NCBI RefSeq assembly: GCF_002943755.1
Contig: NZ_MQUB01000001.1
Location: 2,592,501 to 2,656,500, forward strand
Direction of reading: 5' to 3'
Origin: Aureitalea marina
Lineage (GTDB): Bacteria > Bacteroidota > Bacteroidia > Flavobacteriales > Flavobacteriaceae
DNA length: 64,000 bases
Of the stretch, positions 17,973 to 27,355 are shown piece after piece; within the stretch, counting starts at the first letter, position 1, and each line of letters begins with the position of its first letter. A program made the translations under genes and the position numbers. The notes under the pieces were generated by a model that worked only from the letters and a program-made list of their open reading frames with translations, did not search any database and had not been told where the DNA came from.

Positions 17973-18003
17973 AAAACCGCCCAATGGCGATGGACGGTTT
18001 TTT
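17971..18003 (+). terminator. Bidirectional rho-independent terminator
   Basis: AAAAAACCGCCC (17971-17982) pairs with GGACGGTTTTTT (17992-18003), with one C-A mismatch and a 9-nt loop. A-runs and T-runs flank both sides, so it can stop plsC on + and the barrel gene on -. It overlaps the plsC stop codon. Confidence 0.85.
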
Positions 18004-18048
18004 CATCATTGTTTGGGTCAAACCAAACTTAACCAACTAAAAACTAAC

Positions 18049-19644
18049 CTAAAATTTGAAGCTCAACCCGCTGTAAACCCCTAGGTAATAGGGTCTAAAG
18101 CTTACGGATGAATCCGAATATGGATTGAGTTGATATTTAAACATCGGTTCTACAACGAACCGGATCTGCTTACTGAATTTGTAATCGAAACCTACACCAA
18201 CGTTGGTCGAAAAGCTGAGATCGTTCAGGTTGTTGGCCTCTCCGATCGTGCTTCTAAAATCTCCATCCCTGACCGAGATCTCATTGTCGCTTAGGATCAA
18301 CGTACTGAATCCACCGATCATACTGATCCCAAACCGAGAATCCAGGACATCGTATTTGAGTTCCATGGGGACCTCAAAGTAGCTAAGGCTCTGACTCACT
18401 TCTGCGTTACCACCAACACTCTTGGGTGTCAAATTGGACAGTGGATCATCCTCAGCTCCAGGTGCAGTAGGTCTGATTGTTCCGGCATCATAGGCAGAGA
18501 GGACAGTTCCTTGATTCGAGTAGTTCACAGACCTAAGGGCAGTACTTACCGGGCCTGTTGCCAACTCCACACCACCTGTGGTATAGCCCAGATCCACATT
18601 ACTGACTCCGGACCGAATGGTCAGCCTGTCGGCTACCTGATAGCCAACCTGAACCCCATAACTCATATTGATATCACCAGTCTGGGGATTATCCGCAAAG
18701 GTCGGATCCAAAGATGATCCTGAACCTATAGAATTATAGTAGACAGGGGCCAAATTAGGAGTGACCTCCCAACGGTCTTTCTTTTTGTCTTGCTGATTGC
18801 GGGCAATAGCCTCATTTTGTTCTTCTATGGCATCCAAAATGGAAGGTTTTTCTTCCTCTTTTTTCTGCTCTTCAGTTGTGGCCACAGCTTCTTCAGCTTT
18901 TACCTCGTTTCCGATAATTAAATCTGTTTTCACGGAAGAATCCGGCAGATTCGATGAATTATCAATTGGCTCATTACCCACTACGGCATCGGTTGTTTTC
19001 GTTTCGATAGGAGTGATTTGTGCGGCGGGGTCTTGCTGAGGGTCTTTCTTGTTCTGAGCAGCAGTAACAACTGCAGTTACATCAGCATTAACTCCTGACT
19101 TCTCATCAGACTTGGTTTGTTTCTTAACTGCAGTGGTCGAAGTAATTGCCGTGCCAGCATCCAGATCTTGTTGCTTCAACGCAGGATTCGTAGCGTTCGA
19201 GGGCTTAGGGTCATTCGCTAAATTTGTGCTTGGATCCGTGGAAGGTTGCACTTCTTCCTGGGCAACAGCAGTTGTAAGCTCTTCCGTTTGATCATCCTCG
19301 GAATCATCCCTTTCTGATGGGCTAACTTGAACCACTTCAGAATCCGGCTCCGATATTTTTATGCCGTCTGTATCCATTTGTTCCTGGGAGGTATTCTCTT
19401 CAACGAATACAGGTGAGCTGGCATCGCTGTCGGAGAAGAAGACGAACTTTCCTGCCGTCAATAACAACGCTAACAAGGCTGCGACTCCAGCTAATTTCCA
19501 CCAGATCGGGATAATCTTCCGATCGTCCTCTTCTTCCTTCAACTTCTCTGCAATCCGATTCCAGACCTCGGGGCTAGGGCTAGCCTCAAAGTCCTTGAAC
19601 CTTTCGGTGAACAGTCGGTCTATATTTTTCTTATCCTTCATCAT
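18049..19644 (-). CDS. Predicted trans-envelope protein: cytoplasmic head, membrane helix, linker, outer-membrane beta-barrel
   Basis: A 531-residue protein. Residues 1-45 are charged and soluble (RLFTERFKDFEASPSPEVWNRI), like the cytoplasmic head of proteins encoded beside ECF sigma factors in Bacteroidota. Residues about 46-70 form one membrane helix (WWKLAGVAALLALLLTAGKFVF). Residues 72-290 are low-complexity, acidic and rich in Thr, Ala and Gln. Residues 295-531 look like an eight-to-ten-strand outer-membrane barrel (MSYGVQVGYQVADRLTIRSGV) ending in LSFKF, a terminal Phe as in OMPs. It follows the ECF sigma gene by 24 nt. A role in controlling that sigma factor is inferred. Start could be 19644 or the adjacent ATG 19641. 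Confidence 0.8.
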   Translation of the reverse strand: MMKDKKNIDRLFTERFKDFEASPSPEVWNRIAEKLKEEEDDRKIIPIWWKLAGVAALLALLLTAGKFVFFSDSDASSPVFVEENTSQEQMDTDGIKISEPDSEVVQVSPSERDDSEDDQTEELTTAVAQEEVQPSTDPSTNLANDPKPSNATNPALKQQDLDAGTAITSTTAVKKQTKSDEKSGVNADVTAVVTAAQNKKDPQQDPAAQITPIETKTTDAVVGNEPIDNSSNLPDSSVKTDLIIGNEVKAEEAVATTEEQKKEEEKPSILDAIEEQNEAIARNQQDKKKDRWEVTPNLAPVYYNSIGSGSSLDPTFADNPQTGDINMSYGVQVGYQVADRLTIRSGVSNVDLGYTTGGVELATGPVSTALRSVNYSNQGTVLSAYDAGTIRPTAPGAEDDPLSNLTPKSVGGNAEVSQSLSYFEVPMELKYDVLDSRFGISMIGGFSTLILSDNEISVRDGDFRSTIGEANNLNDLSFSTNVGVGFDYKFSKQIRFVVEPMFKYQLNPYSDSSVSFRPYYLGVYSGLSFKF

Positions 19645-19668
19645 AACCCATTATGGGGATTATTCGCT

Positions 19669-20202
19669 TTAGGCGCTATTTGCGTTATGATATTCTTCTA
19701 ACTTCTTCTTTAATATTCCTCTGGCTCTGGCCAGGTTGGATTTGGAGGTGCCATCACTGATCTGCAGCATCTCTGCTATTTCCTTGTGCGCGTATCCGTC
19801 CATCACATAGAGGTTAAAGACCAGTCGATAACGGTCTGGTAACTCCTGGATGATCTTCAGCAAAAAATCTAATGGAACATCTTCATCCTCTACTTGCACC
19901 TCATCCTCCGGAATTTGATCCTCGTTGGCAATGTCGAACACTTTCTGCTTGCGGTATTTTTGCAGGGCCGTGTTCACGGTAATACGCTTGATCCAACCTT
20001 CGAAAGAACCTTTGCCTTTGAATTGCCCAATCCGATTGAAAATGGTCAGAAAAGCATCCTGTAGATTATCCTCAGCCTCCGCATAATTGGGCGAATACTT
20101 CAGACAAATGGCAAAAAGAACTCCCGAATAGTTTCGATAAAGGGTCTCTTGTGCCTTTGGATCCCGCTCCTTACATTTTATGATGAGCTCTTCTAAAGTC
20201 AA
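19669..20202 (-). CDS. ECF-type RNA polymerase sigma factor
   Basis: A 177-residue sigma-70 family protein with region 2 (SPNYAEAEDNLQDAFLTIFNRIGQFKGKGSFEGWI, quoted in parts: AEDNLQDAFLTIF and SFEGWIKRI) and region 4 helix-turn-helix (LPDRYRLVFNLYVMDGYAHKEIAEML, key part YAHKEIAEMLQIS). Regions 1 and 3 are absent, as in ECF factors. The only usable start is TTG 20202. It is transcribed with the barrel gene downstream and lies 132 nt after recA; its target promoters are unknown. Confidence 0.9.
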   Translation of the reverse strand: MTLEELIIKCKERDPKAQETLYRNYSGVLFAICLKYSPNYAEAEDNLQDAFLTIFNRIGQFKGKGSFEGWIKRITVNTALQKYRKQKVFDIANEDQIPEDEVQVEDEDVPLDFLLKIIQELPDRYRLVFNLYVMDGYAHKEIAEMLQISDGTSKSNLARARGILKKKLEEYHNANSA

Positions 20203-20334
20203 ATGCAGTACCGTGTATTATTACTCAATATGTTGACGCGCAATACCATAGCGGCCGATTGTAAAATAATAACCAGGTTTCTACGTGCAGTAGATGCTGT
20301 TCAGAGTGGATGGTTGCGTACCGATCGTAGAAAA

Positions 20335-21342
20335 TCAGGCCTGTCTCTCTGCTATGGCCGCCTTGATCTTCTGTTCCAGTTCTTCCATCAATTCGGGGTT
20401 GTCCAGAAGAAGTGATTTGACCGCATCACGACCCTGTCCGAGCTTGGTGTCCTCATAACTGAACCAAGAACCACTTTTCTTGACGATCTCGTATTCCACT
20501 CCTAGGTCGATGATCTCTCCAACTTTGGAAATCCCTGCGCCGTACATGATGTCGAACTCTGCCATTTTAAAGGGAGGGGCCACCTTGTTTTTGACGATCT
20601 TAACGCGGGTGCGGTTACCCATGACCTCGTTGTTGGAATTCTTGATCTGGGTAGATCTTCTAATATCCAGACGCACTGAAGAATAGAATTTAAGGGCATT
20701 ACCTCCGGTAGTGGTTTCAGGATTTCCGAACATGACCCCGATCTTTTCCCGCAATTGGTTGATAAAGATCACTGTACAGTTGGTCTTGCTGATGGAACCG
20801 GTGAGTTTTCTCAGGGCCTGGGACATCAAACGAGCATGTAACCCAACCTTGCTGTCTCCCATTTCCCCTTCAATTTCACTTCGGGGTGTTAGGGCGGCAA
20901 CTGAGTCAATGATGATGATGTCGATGGCCCCACTGCGAATCAGGTTGTCCGCTATCTCCAGGGCTTGTTCTCCGTTATCCGGTTGAGAGATGATCAGGTT
21001 TTCAATATCAACCCCCAATTTCTCTGCATAGTAGCGGTCAAAAGCATGCTCGGCATCGATAAAGGCGGCAATTCCACCATTTTTTTGTGCTTCTGCGATC
21101 GCATGCAGGGTAAGCGTTGTTTTACCGGAGGATTCAGGACCGTAGATCTCAATGACCCGACCCCGCGGATATCCCCCAACTCCAAGTGCGATATCCAGTC
21201 CCAGGGAACCTGTGGGGATCACTTCTACCTCCTGAACAGCGGAATCTCCCATTTTCATGACAGTACCTTTTCCATAGGTCTTGTCCAGTTTGTCCAGTGT
21301 CAACTTTAGTGCCTTTAACTTGGCTTGTGCTTCATTACTCAT
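20335..21342 (-). CDS. recA: Recombinase RecA
   Basis: A 335-residue RecA, the ATP-dependent strand-exchange protein of homologous recombination. Walker A is GPESSGKTT (about residues 69-77), followed by [38 protein letters not shown], the L2 loop with [22 protein letters not shown], and the C-terminal domain. A full-length copy with no inserted sequence. It sits 160 nt from trhO in divergent arrangement, with possible weak promoter bases CTAAATTA at 21376-21383 (minus reading TAATTTAG). Confidence 0.98.
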   Translation of the reverse strand: MSNEAQAKLKALKLTLDKLDKTYGKGTVMKMGDSAVQEVEVIPTGSLGLDIALGVGGYPRGRVIEIYGPESSGKTTLTLHAIAEAQKNGGIAAFIDAEHAFDRYYAEKLGVDIENLIISQPDNGEQALEIADNLIRSGAIDIIIIDSVAALTPRSEIEGEMGDSKVGLHARLMSQALRKLTGSISKTNCTVIFINQLREKIGVMFGNPETTTGGNALKFYSSVRLDIRRSTQIKNSNNEVMGNRTRVKIVKNKVAPPFKMAEFDIMYGAGISKVGEIIDLGVEYEIVKKSGSWFSYEDTKLGQGRDAVKSLLLDNPELMEELEQKIKAAIAERQA

Positions 21343-21431
21343 ATTAGACGTAAAATTAATTAGGGAGTCGCAGGGCTAAATTACTATTTCTTCATCAGGG
21401 CAACAACCTGAAAACCGGATGTAGGGCGATT

Positions 21432-21462
21432 TTTGTTAACAAGCGCGAAAAGTTTAATTTTG
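21432..21462 (+). promoter_or_regulatory. Consensus promoter of trhO
   Basis: TTTG (21432-21435), exactly 19 nt, TAATTTTG (21455-21462): full match to the Bacteroidota consensus. Transcription would begin near 21468, which fixes the start codon at ATG 21502 rather than the TTG that opens the longer frame at 21433. Confidence 0.8.
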
Positions 21463-21501
21463 CCCCATATTCAGTTTCTTTTTCACTTAAAATCGTATAG
21501 C

Positions 21502-22539
21502 ATGCAACTGTACAATACCATGAGTGCAAAAGAGAGGGAAGCTCTGCTGGAGCAGGCTGGTGAGGACCGCCTGACCCTTTCTTTTTACCAATACGCCCAC
21601 ATCGGGAATCCGGAATTATTCCGCAATCATTTATTTATAGCTTGGGACCAGATGGATGTCCTTGGCCGCATTTATGTGGCCAAAGAAGGGATCAATGGTC
21701 AGTTGTCCGTACCGGCCAAGAATTTCCAGGAATTCAAGAATTTCATGGACGGGATCTATTTCCTGAATGATGTAAGGCTTAACATAGCCGTAGAACAGGA
21801 TCTGAAGTCCTTTCTTAAGCTAAAGGTCAAGGTTCGGCATAAGATCGTCGCCGATGGCCTGGACGACGACACCTTCGATGTTACTGATAAAGGGATACAC
21901 GTGGGGGCGGAGCAATTCAACGCATTGATAGACGATCCGGATACCGTTTTGGTCGATATGCGCAACCACTACGAGAGTGAGATCGGCCATTTTAAGGGAG
22001 CTGTCACTCCGGATGTAGACACCTTTAGGGATTCCCTTCCTATTATTGAGGAAGATCTTAAAGAACACAAAGAAGATAAGAACCTTGTTATGTATTGTAC
22101 GGGAGGTATTCGATGTGAAAAAGCCAGTGCCTATTACAAGCACAAAGGATTCAAGAATGTCTACCAACTTGAAGGGGGAATCATTGAATACACCCGGCAG
22201 GTGAAGGAGCAGGAGTTAGAGAATAAATTCATTGGAAAGAACTTCGTTTTCGATCACAGACGCAGTGAACGAATCTCTGAGGATGTGATCTCCAACTGCC
22301 ACCAGTGTGGTAAACCCTGCGATACGCATACCAATTGTGAGAATGAAGGTTGTCATCTTCTGTTTATACAGTGTGAAGAGTGCGCCCAGAAGATGGAGGG
22401 ATGTTGCAGTTCAGAATGCCAGGACATTATTCATTTACCGGATAATGAGCAAAAAGCCTTGCGCAAAGGAAAGCACAACAGTAATAAGATCTTCAGAAAG
22501 GGACGTTCAGAAAAACTGGCATACAAACAATCTGTTTAG
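21502..22539 (+). CDS. trhO: tRNA uridine(34) hydroxylase TrhO (rhodanese family)
   Basis: A 345-residue protein. An N-terminal ferredoxin-like domain (YQYAHIGNPELFRNHLF, AKEGINGQLS) precedes a rhodanese domain (about residues 125-220) with the active-site Cys in YCTGGIRCEKAS. A C-terminal Cys-rich segment (CHQCGKPCDTHTNC, CCSSEC) may bind a metal. TrhO hydroxylates U34 of certain tRNAs using oxygen. The start is set by the consensus promoter at 21432-21462. A weak hairpin (22539-22561) overlaps the stop codon. Confidence 0.92.
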   Translation: MQLYNTMSAKEREALLEQAGEDRLTLSFYQYAHIGNPELFRNHLFIAWDQMDVLGRIYVAKEGINGQLSVPAKNFQEFKNFMDGIYFLNDVRLNIAVEQDLKSFLKLKVKVRHKIVADGLDDDTFDVTDKGIHVGAEQFNALIDDPDTVLVDMRNHYESEIGHFKGAVTPDVDTFRDSLPIIEEDLKEHKEDKNLVMYCTGGIRCEKASAYYKHKGFKNVYQLEGGIIEYTRQVKEQELENKFIGKNFVFDHRRSERISEDVISNCHQCGKPCDTHTNCENEGCHLLFIQCEECAQKMEGCCSSECQDIIHLPDNEQKALRKGKHNSNKIFRKGRSEKLAYKQSV

Positions 22540-22607
22540 GCTAAATAAGGTATCTTTAGCCATTGATAATTCAAGTTTAATTGACGCCTCTTTGCCTTGG
22601 TAAAGAG
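22539..22607 (+). other. Two small hairpins between trhO and ricT
   Basis: GGCTAAA (22539-22545) pairs with TTTAGCC (22555-22561), and CTCTTT (22588-22593) pairs with AAAGAG (22602-22607). Neither is followed by a T-run, so neither is a clear terminator. TATCTTTA at 22551-22558 resembles a -7 element but has no matching -33. These structures may tune ricT expression; I have no stronger evidence. Confidence 0.3.
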
Positions 22608-22624
22608 CCACATATACCTTCAAT

Positions 22625-23794
22625 ATGGGTTGTTCCAGCTGTTCTAGCGGACCCAACGGACAACCAAAGGGATGCAGGAATAATGGAACCTGCGGTACCG
22701 ATGGTTGTAACAAGCTTACCGTTTTTGACTGGTTGGCCAATATGTCCCTACCAGACGATGTAGAACCATTCTACGGGGTGGAGGTGCGGTTTAAGAACGG
22801 CCGTAAACATTTCTACAATAATCAGGAAAAACTTCCTCTACGCATTGGGGATGTAGTTGCCACGGAAGCATCTCCAGGCCATGATGTGGGGATGGTCACG
22901 CTGACCGGGGAATTGGTCCGCGTCCAGATGAAGAAGAAAAAACAGGAGGCTGATCTGGATAGCCTGCCGAAGATCTATCGTAATGCTTCTCAAAAGGACA
23001 TCGATAAATGGCAGCGGGTTAGGGACAAAGAAAAATCCGTTCAGAAAGAATCCCGCCAGATTGCCATGGCGCTTGGTCTGCAGATGAAGATCAGCGATGT
23101 GGAATATCAGGGAGATGGCTCCAAGGTGACCTTCTACTACACCGCTGAAGAGCGGGTTGATTTCAGACAATTGATCAAAGATCTGGCCAGGGCCTTCAAC
23201 TGCCGTATAGAGATGAAACAAGTTGGTTTCAGGCAAGAGGCATCGCGCTTAGGAGGAATCGGGTCCTGTGGACGAGAGCTTTGTTGTTCTACTTGGCTTA
23301 CCGATTTCCGATCAGTGAACACCTCTTCTGCCCGATACCAGCAACTATCACTGAATCCGTTGAAATTGGCAGGGCAGTGTGGTAAGTTGAAGTGTTGTCT
23401 CAACTACGAACTGGATACTTATCTGGAAGCCTTGGAGGAATTTCCCAAGACCGATACAAAACTACAAACCTCCAGGGGGACGGCTAGTTGTCAGAAGATC
23501 GATATCTTCAAAGGGCTGATGTGGTATGCCTACGAAAAGGAGGGTATGAACTGGCATCAACTCTCTATTGACAAGGTGAAGGAGATCGTACAATTGAACA
23601 AAAAAGGCCAGGAGGTAGATAACCTGGAAGATTTCACTGAAGAGGTCAGTGTAGACTCGTCGGCCTTATTCTCTGATGGAGTAGGCCAGGAAAGCTTAAC
23701 ACGTTTCGATAAGCCACGTAAGAAAGGACGTAATCGTAAGAAGAAGAGAAACCGCAACCGAAACAACCGGCGCAATCATGAATCTAAGAAATAG
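22625..23794 (+). CDS. ricT: RicT/PSP1-domain protein with Cys-rich N-terminus
   Basis: A 389-residue protein. The PSP1 domain (about residues 75-270) contains FYYTAEERVDFRQLIKDLA, GFRQEASRLGGIGSCGRELCCSTW and LNPLKLAGQCGKLKCC, the hallmark of RicT (YaaT), a subunit of an iron-sulfur RNA-processing complex in Bacillus. Upstream is a 30-residue Cys-rich extension with five Cys. The C-terminus (from residue 360) is a basic Arg/Lys/Asn tail, likely RNA-binding. RicA and RicF partners are not seen here. Its end overlaps gldH by 17 nt. Confidence 0.88.
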   Translation: MGCSSCSSGPNGQPKGCRNNGTCGTDGCNKLTVFDWLANMSLPDDVEPFYGVEVRFKNGRKHFYNNQEKLPLRIGDVVATEASPGHDVGMVTLTGELVRVQMKKKKQEADLDSLPKIYRNASQKDIDKWQRVRDKEKSVQKESRQIAMALGLQMKISDVEYQGDGSKVTFYYTAEERVDFRQLIKDLARAFNCRIEMKQVGFRQEASRLGGIGSCGRELCCSTWLTDFRSVNTSSARYQQLSLNPLKLAGQCGKLKCCLNYELDTYLEALEEFPKTDTKLQTSRGTASCQKIDIFKGLMWYAYEKEGMNWHQLSIDKVKEIVQLNKKGQEVDNLEDFTEEVSVDSSALFSDGVGQESLTRFDKPRKKGRNRKKKRNRNRNNRRNHESKK

Positions 23795-24275
23795 TGGTTC
23801 AATATCTATTCTGGCATTGCTTTTGCTTTTAGTGGGCTGTGATAAAAGTGTGTTGTTCAGTGAGTCCGTTTCATTTGATGACACTTGGCCACTGGACCAA
23901 CCGGCCGTATTCGATCTACCCCAGTTGGAAAGTGATAGGACCTATAATTTGTTCCTGGATGTTCGCAATACAAATGATTATCCCTTTAGTAACTTGTTCC
24001 TGATCGTATCCATGGACTTCCCAAACGGAAAAGTAATTACGGATACCCTGGAATATCGTATGGCCAATCCGGATGGCTCGTGGCTAGGTAAGGGAATCGG
24101 TACGGTGAAGGACAACAAACTCTGGTACAAGGAGCAAATACAGTTTACCGAGACCGGTACCTATCGCCTGAGCGTTGCCCATGCCGTTCGCAATAATAAC
24201 CGGGTGCAAGGCGTTAGTCAATTGGCCGGTATTTCCGATGTTGGTTACAGTATAGAAGAAGCAATACCCGAATAA
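23778..24275 (+). CDS. gldH: Gliding motility lipoprotein GldH
   Basis: A 165-residue lipoprotein: signal peptide with lipobox LVGC (Cys at residue 21), then an all-beta domain containing FDDTWPLDQPAVF, NLFLDVRNTNDYPFSNLFLIV and GKGIGTVKDNKLWYKEQIQF, which I recognise as GldH. GldH is needed for gliding motility in flavobacteria and is associated with the GldN/T9SS machinery. Its stop overlaps the pbp1A start (TAATG), and ricT overlaps its start, so the three form one operon. Confidence 0.92.
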   Translation: MNLRNSGSISILALLLLLVGCDKSVLFSESVSFDDTWPLDQPAVFDLPQLESDRTYNLFLDVRNTNDYPFSNLFLIVSMDFPNGKVITDTLEYRMANPDGSWLGKGIGTVKDNKLWYKEQIQFTETGTYRLSVAHAVRNNNRVQGVSQLAGISDVGYSIEEAIPE

Positions 24276-26587
24276 TGGCAAATCCCCAAACAAAGAAGAA
24301 AAAGAAGGAAGTCAATGACGATAAGAAGAATATCCGGATTTTCTGGAAGCTTTTCGGTGCCGGCGTGCTTCTGATCTTGTTGGTGTTTCTATTGGCATCT
24401 TGGGGGATATTTGGAAGTCTACCGGATGAGACCAGCCTAGAGAATCCTGAGAAGGATCTCGCTACACAGATTATTTCAGAAGACGGTAAGGTGATCGGGA
24501 AGTTCTTTAAGGAGAACAGGACCCCGGTTCAATATGAGGACCTTCCTCCACATCTGGTCAATGCCCTGATCGCAACAGAGGATATTCGATTTTACGAACA
24601 TTCTGGAGTAGACGCAAAAGGAACTGCCAGAGCCTTTATTTTCCTTGGACAACGAGGAGGGGCTTCTACCATAACACAGCAGCTGGCCAAACAGTTCTTT
24701 ACAGATAATGTGGCCCGTAATACCTTCCAGCGAGGAATTCAGAAGATCAAGGAATGGGTTATTGCAACACGCTTGGAGCGCAGGTACACCAAAGAGGAGA
24801 TCATCACTATGTATTTCAATGTTTACGATTTCCTCAACCTGGCAATCGGCATCGAATCGGCATCGAACATTTACTTCAATAAAGCTCCTTCGGAATTGAA
24901 TATCGAGGAATCTGCCGTGCTGGTAGGGATGTTCAAGAACTCTTCGCTTTATAATCCGCGTCGTAATCCGGTCGGTGTGACCAATAGGAGGAATGTGGTG
25001 TTGTCTCAAATGGCCAAGTACGAATTCATTACTGATCAGACCAAGGACTCTTTACAGGCTTTGCCTTTGAATATTCAGTTTACCCCTCAGGATCACGATG
25101 AGGGTATCGGGACCTATGTCCGGGAATACATCAGAGGATATATGAAGGCCTGGGCACGGGAGAATCCTAAGCCGGATGGATCCCTTTACGATATTAGCAG
25201 TGACGGCCTCAAGATCTACACGACCTTGGATTCACGCATGCAGGAGTATGCAGAGATGGCTGTAGACTCCCATATGACCAAACTGCAACTGGAATTCGAT
25301 CGTCAGAACAAGAGCAACAGAACAGCGCCTTTTCTGGATGTAACTCAGGACGAGATCAATTTTATCCTCAGATCGGCCATGAAGCGGAGTGATCGCTGGC
25401 GGCAGATGAAAAAGGCGGGGAAGACCGAAGAAGAGATCATCGAGAGCTTCAACACCCCTTCGCAAATGCGAATATTTTCATGGGGCGGAGATATCGACAC
25501 CCTCATGACCCCAATGGATTCCATTCGCTATTACAAGCAGTTCTTGCGCTCTTCCATGATGTCTATGACACCTCAAACTGGAGAGATCAAAGCTTGGGTT
25601 GGTGGAATTGATTACAAGCACTTCAAATACGATATGGTGAGGACGGGCCAGCGCCAAATTGGTTCGACCTTCAAGCCTTTTGTTTACGCTACTGCCATAG
25701 ACCAGATGCATATGTCGCCCTGCGATACTTTACCCAATACCCAATGGACTATTCCGGTTGGAAAGTACGGTCTTTTGGAACCCTGGACGCCAAAGAACGT
25801 AGGGGGCGAATACGGCGGAATGCTTAGTTTGAGAAATGCACTGGCCAATTCGGTCAATACGATCACAGCCAGGTTGATCGACCGGGTCGGTCCGAAACCA
25901 GTTATTGATCTAGTTGCTAAGATGGACGTGGATACGGACGACATACCGGAAGTCCCCTCAATAGCCTTGGGAACTCCGGATGTGACACTATACGAAATGG
26001 TTGGTGCCTACAGCACCTTTGCCAACGAAGGGGTTTATGTGAAGCCCACTTTGATCCAGCGCATAGAGGACAAGAACGGGACCATACTGTATCAGAATAT
26101 TCCCGAAACCAGGGATGTGGTCAGTGGAGAAACAGCTTATGTGACAGCCAGTCTGTTACAAGGGGTCACAGAAGGAGGGTCTGGGACTAGACTCAGACAC
26201 ACCTACGCCATTCAGAATTCAGTTTACAAAAGGGCCGTTACCGGATACCCGTACGAGTTTGATAATCCCATTGCAGGGAAAACAGGAACAACTCAGAACA
26301 ACAGTGACGGTTGGTTTATGGGGATGGTCCCCAACCTGGCAACAGGGGTTTGGGTGGGAGGAGAGGACCGCTCGGCTCATTTTTCCGACACTCAATACGG
26401 TCAAGGCGCTACCATGGCGCTTCCGATCTGGGCCATCTACATGAAGATGTGTTATGCGGATCCCAACCTGAATATCTCGAAAGAGGAATTTGTCAAACCA
26501 GAAGTGCTGACTATCGAGACGGACTGCGAACGCTACAAGACAAGTATCCCGACCGATCCGGAAATACCGGACGAATTCGACTTTTAG
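24275..26587 (+). CDS. Penicillin-binding protein 1A (bifunctional)
   Basis: A 770-residue class A PBP. An N-terminal membrane helix (about residues 26-48) is followed by a GT51 transglycosylase domain with EDIRFYEHSGVD and GGASTITQQLAKQFF, then a transpeptidase domain with SxxK in GSTFKPFVYA (Ser about residue 465), SVN in LANSVNTITARL and KTG in AGKTGTTQNNSDGWFMG. It polymerises glycan strands and cross-links peptides. It is operonic with gldH. Confidence 0.96.
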   Translation: MANPQTKKKKKEVNDDKKNIRIFWKLFGAGVLLILLVFLLASWGIFGSLPDETSLENPEKDLATQIISEDGKVIGKFFKENRTPVQYEDLPPHLVNALIATEDIRFYEHSGVDAKGTARAFIFLGQRGGASTITQQLAKQFFTDNVARNTFQRGIQKIKEWVIATRLERRYTKEEIITMYFNVYDFLNLAIGIESASNIYFNKAPSELNIEESAVLVGMFKNSSLYNPRRNPVGVTNRRNVVLSQMAKYEFITDQTKDSLQALPLNIQFTPQDHDEGIGTYVREYIRGYMKAWARENPKPDGSLYDISSDGLKIYTTLDSRMQEYAEMAVDSHMTKLQLEFDRQNKSNRTAPFLDVTQDEINFILRSAMKRSDRWRQMKKAGKTEEEIIESFNTPSQMRIFSWGGDIDTLMTPMDSIRYYKQFLRSSMMSMTPQTGEIKAWVGGIDYKHFKYDMVRTGQRQIGSTFKPFVYATAIDQMHMSPCDTLPNTQWTIPVGKYGLLEPWTPKNVGGEYGGMLSLRNALANSVNTITARLIDRVGPKPVIDLVAKMDVDTDDIPEVPSIALGTPDVTLYEMVGAYSTFANEGVYVKPTLIQRIEDKNGTILYQNIPETRDVVSGETAYVTASLLQGVTEGGSGTRLRHTYAIQNSVYKRAVTGYPYEFDNPIAGKTGTTQNNSDGWFMGMVPNLATGVWVGGEDRSAHFSDTQYGQGATMALPIWAIYMKMCYADPNLNISKEEFVKPEVLTIETDCERYKTSIPTDPEIPDEFDF

Positions 26588-26653
26588 AATAGCTCTTTTT
26601 CAGACTTTCCCGCCCCGTTATTCTTTTGTAATTTAACGGCAAACTTCAATTAA

Positions 26654-27355
26654 GTGATCAATAAGACAGTAGCAGATGTTCATGCTGCCTGCGAAGGGGT
26701 AGCAGATGGAATGACCTTCATGTTCGGCGGGTTCGGGTTAAGTGGAATTGCTGAAAATTCCATAGCGGAACTTGTCAGAAGAGGAGTGAAAGACCTGACT
26801 TGTGTTTCTAACAATGCCGGAGTAGATGACTTTGGCTTAGGTTTGTTGTTGCAGCAGCGTCAGATCAAGAAGATGATCTCGTCTTATGTAGGGGAAAATG
26901 CCGAGTTCGAACGCCAGATGCTCAGTGGCGAATTGGAAGTGGAACTCATTCCGCAAGGGACGCTAGCCCAGCGGTGTCAGGCAGCCCAGAGCGGAATACC
27001 TGCATTCTATACTCCAGCAGGCTACGGTACCGAGGTAGCAGAAGGCAAGGAGACGCGCAAATTTGGAGATAAGATGTATGTGATGGAAAAGGCTTTCGAA
27101 GCGGATTTTGCCTTTGTCAAGGCTTGGAAGGGCGATGCGGCTGGGAATCTCATTTTCAAGGGATCTGCGCGAAACTTTAACCCCAATATGTGTGGGGCTG
27201 CTAAGATAACTGTGGCCGAAGTAGAGGAGTTGGTCCCAGTTGGAGAATTGGATCCCAACTTCATTCACATTCCCGGGATCTTTGTGAAGCGAATTTTCCA
27301 GGGAGCACATTACGAAAAGAGAATTGAGCAATTAACCGTTCGAAAACGTTCCTGA
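26654..27355 (+). CDS. scoA: 3-oxoacid CoA-transferase subunit A
   Basis: A 233-residue class I CoA-transferase alpha subunit ([18 protein letters not shown] near the start; [15 protein letters not shown]). With ScoB it moves CoA from succinyl-CoA to an acetoacetate-type oxoacid, feeding ketone-body use or branched-chain degradation. The start is GTG 26654. TTTC-N19-TTCTTTTG (26612-26642 region) is a weak promoter candidate. The stop overlaps the scoB start (TGATG). Confidence 0.93.
   Translation: MINKTVADVHAACEGVADGMTFMFGGFGLSGIAENSIAELVRRGVKDLTCVSNNAGVDDFGLGLLLQQRQIKKMISSYVGENAEFERQMLSGELEVELIPQGTLAQRCQAAQSGIPAFYTPAGYGTEVAEGKETRKFGDKMYVMEKAFEADFAFVKAWKGDAAGNLIFKGSARNFNPNMCGAAKITVAEVEELVPVGELDPNFIHIPGIFVKRIFQGAHYEKRIEQLTVRKRS

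Noticed and set aside
20203-20334. Promoter or small gene between recA and the sigma factor
   Set aside because: The 132 nt show no match to TTTG-N19-TAnnTTTG on the minus strand, and no ORF with a plausible start.
21433-21501. Longer start for trhO at 21433
   Set aside because: The extra codons overlap the TTTG-N19-TAATTTTG promoter; transcription begins after them.
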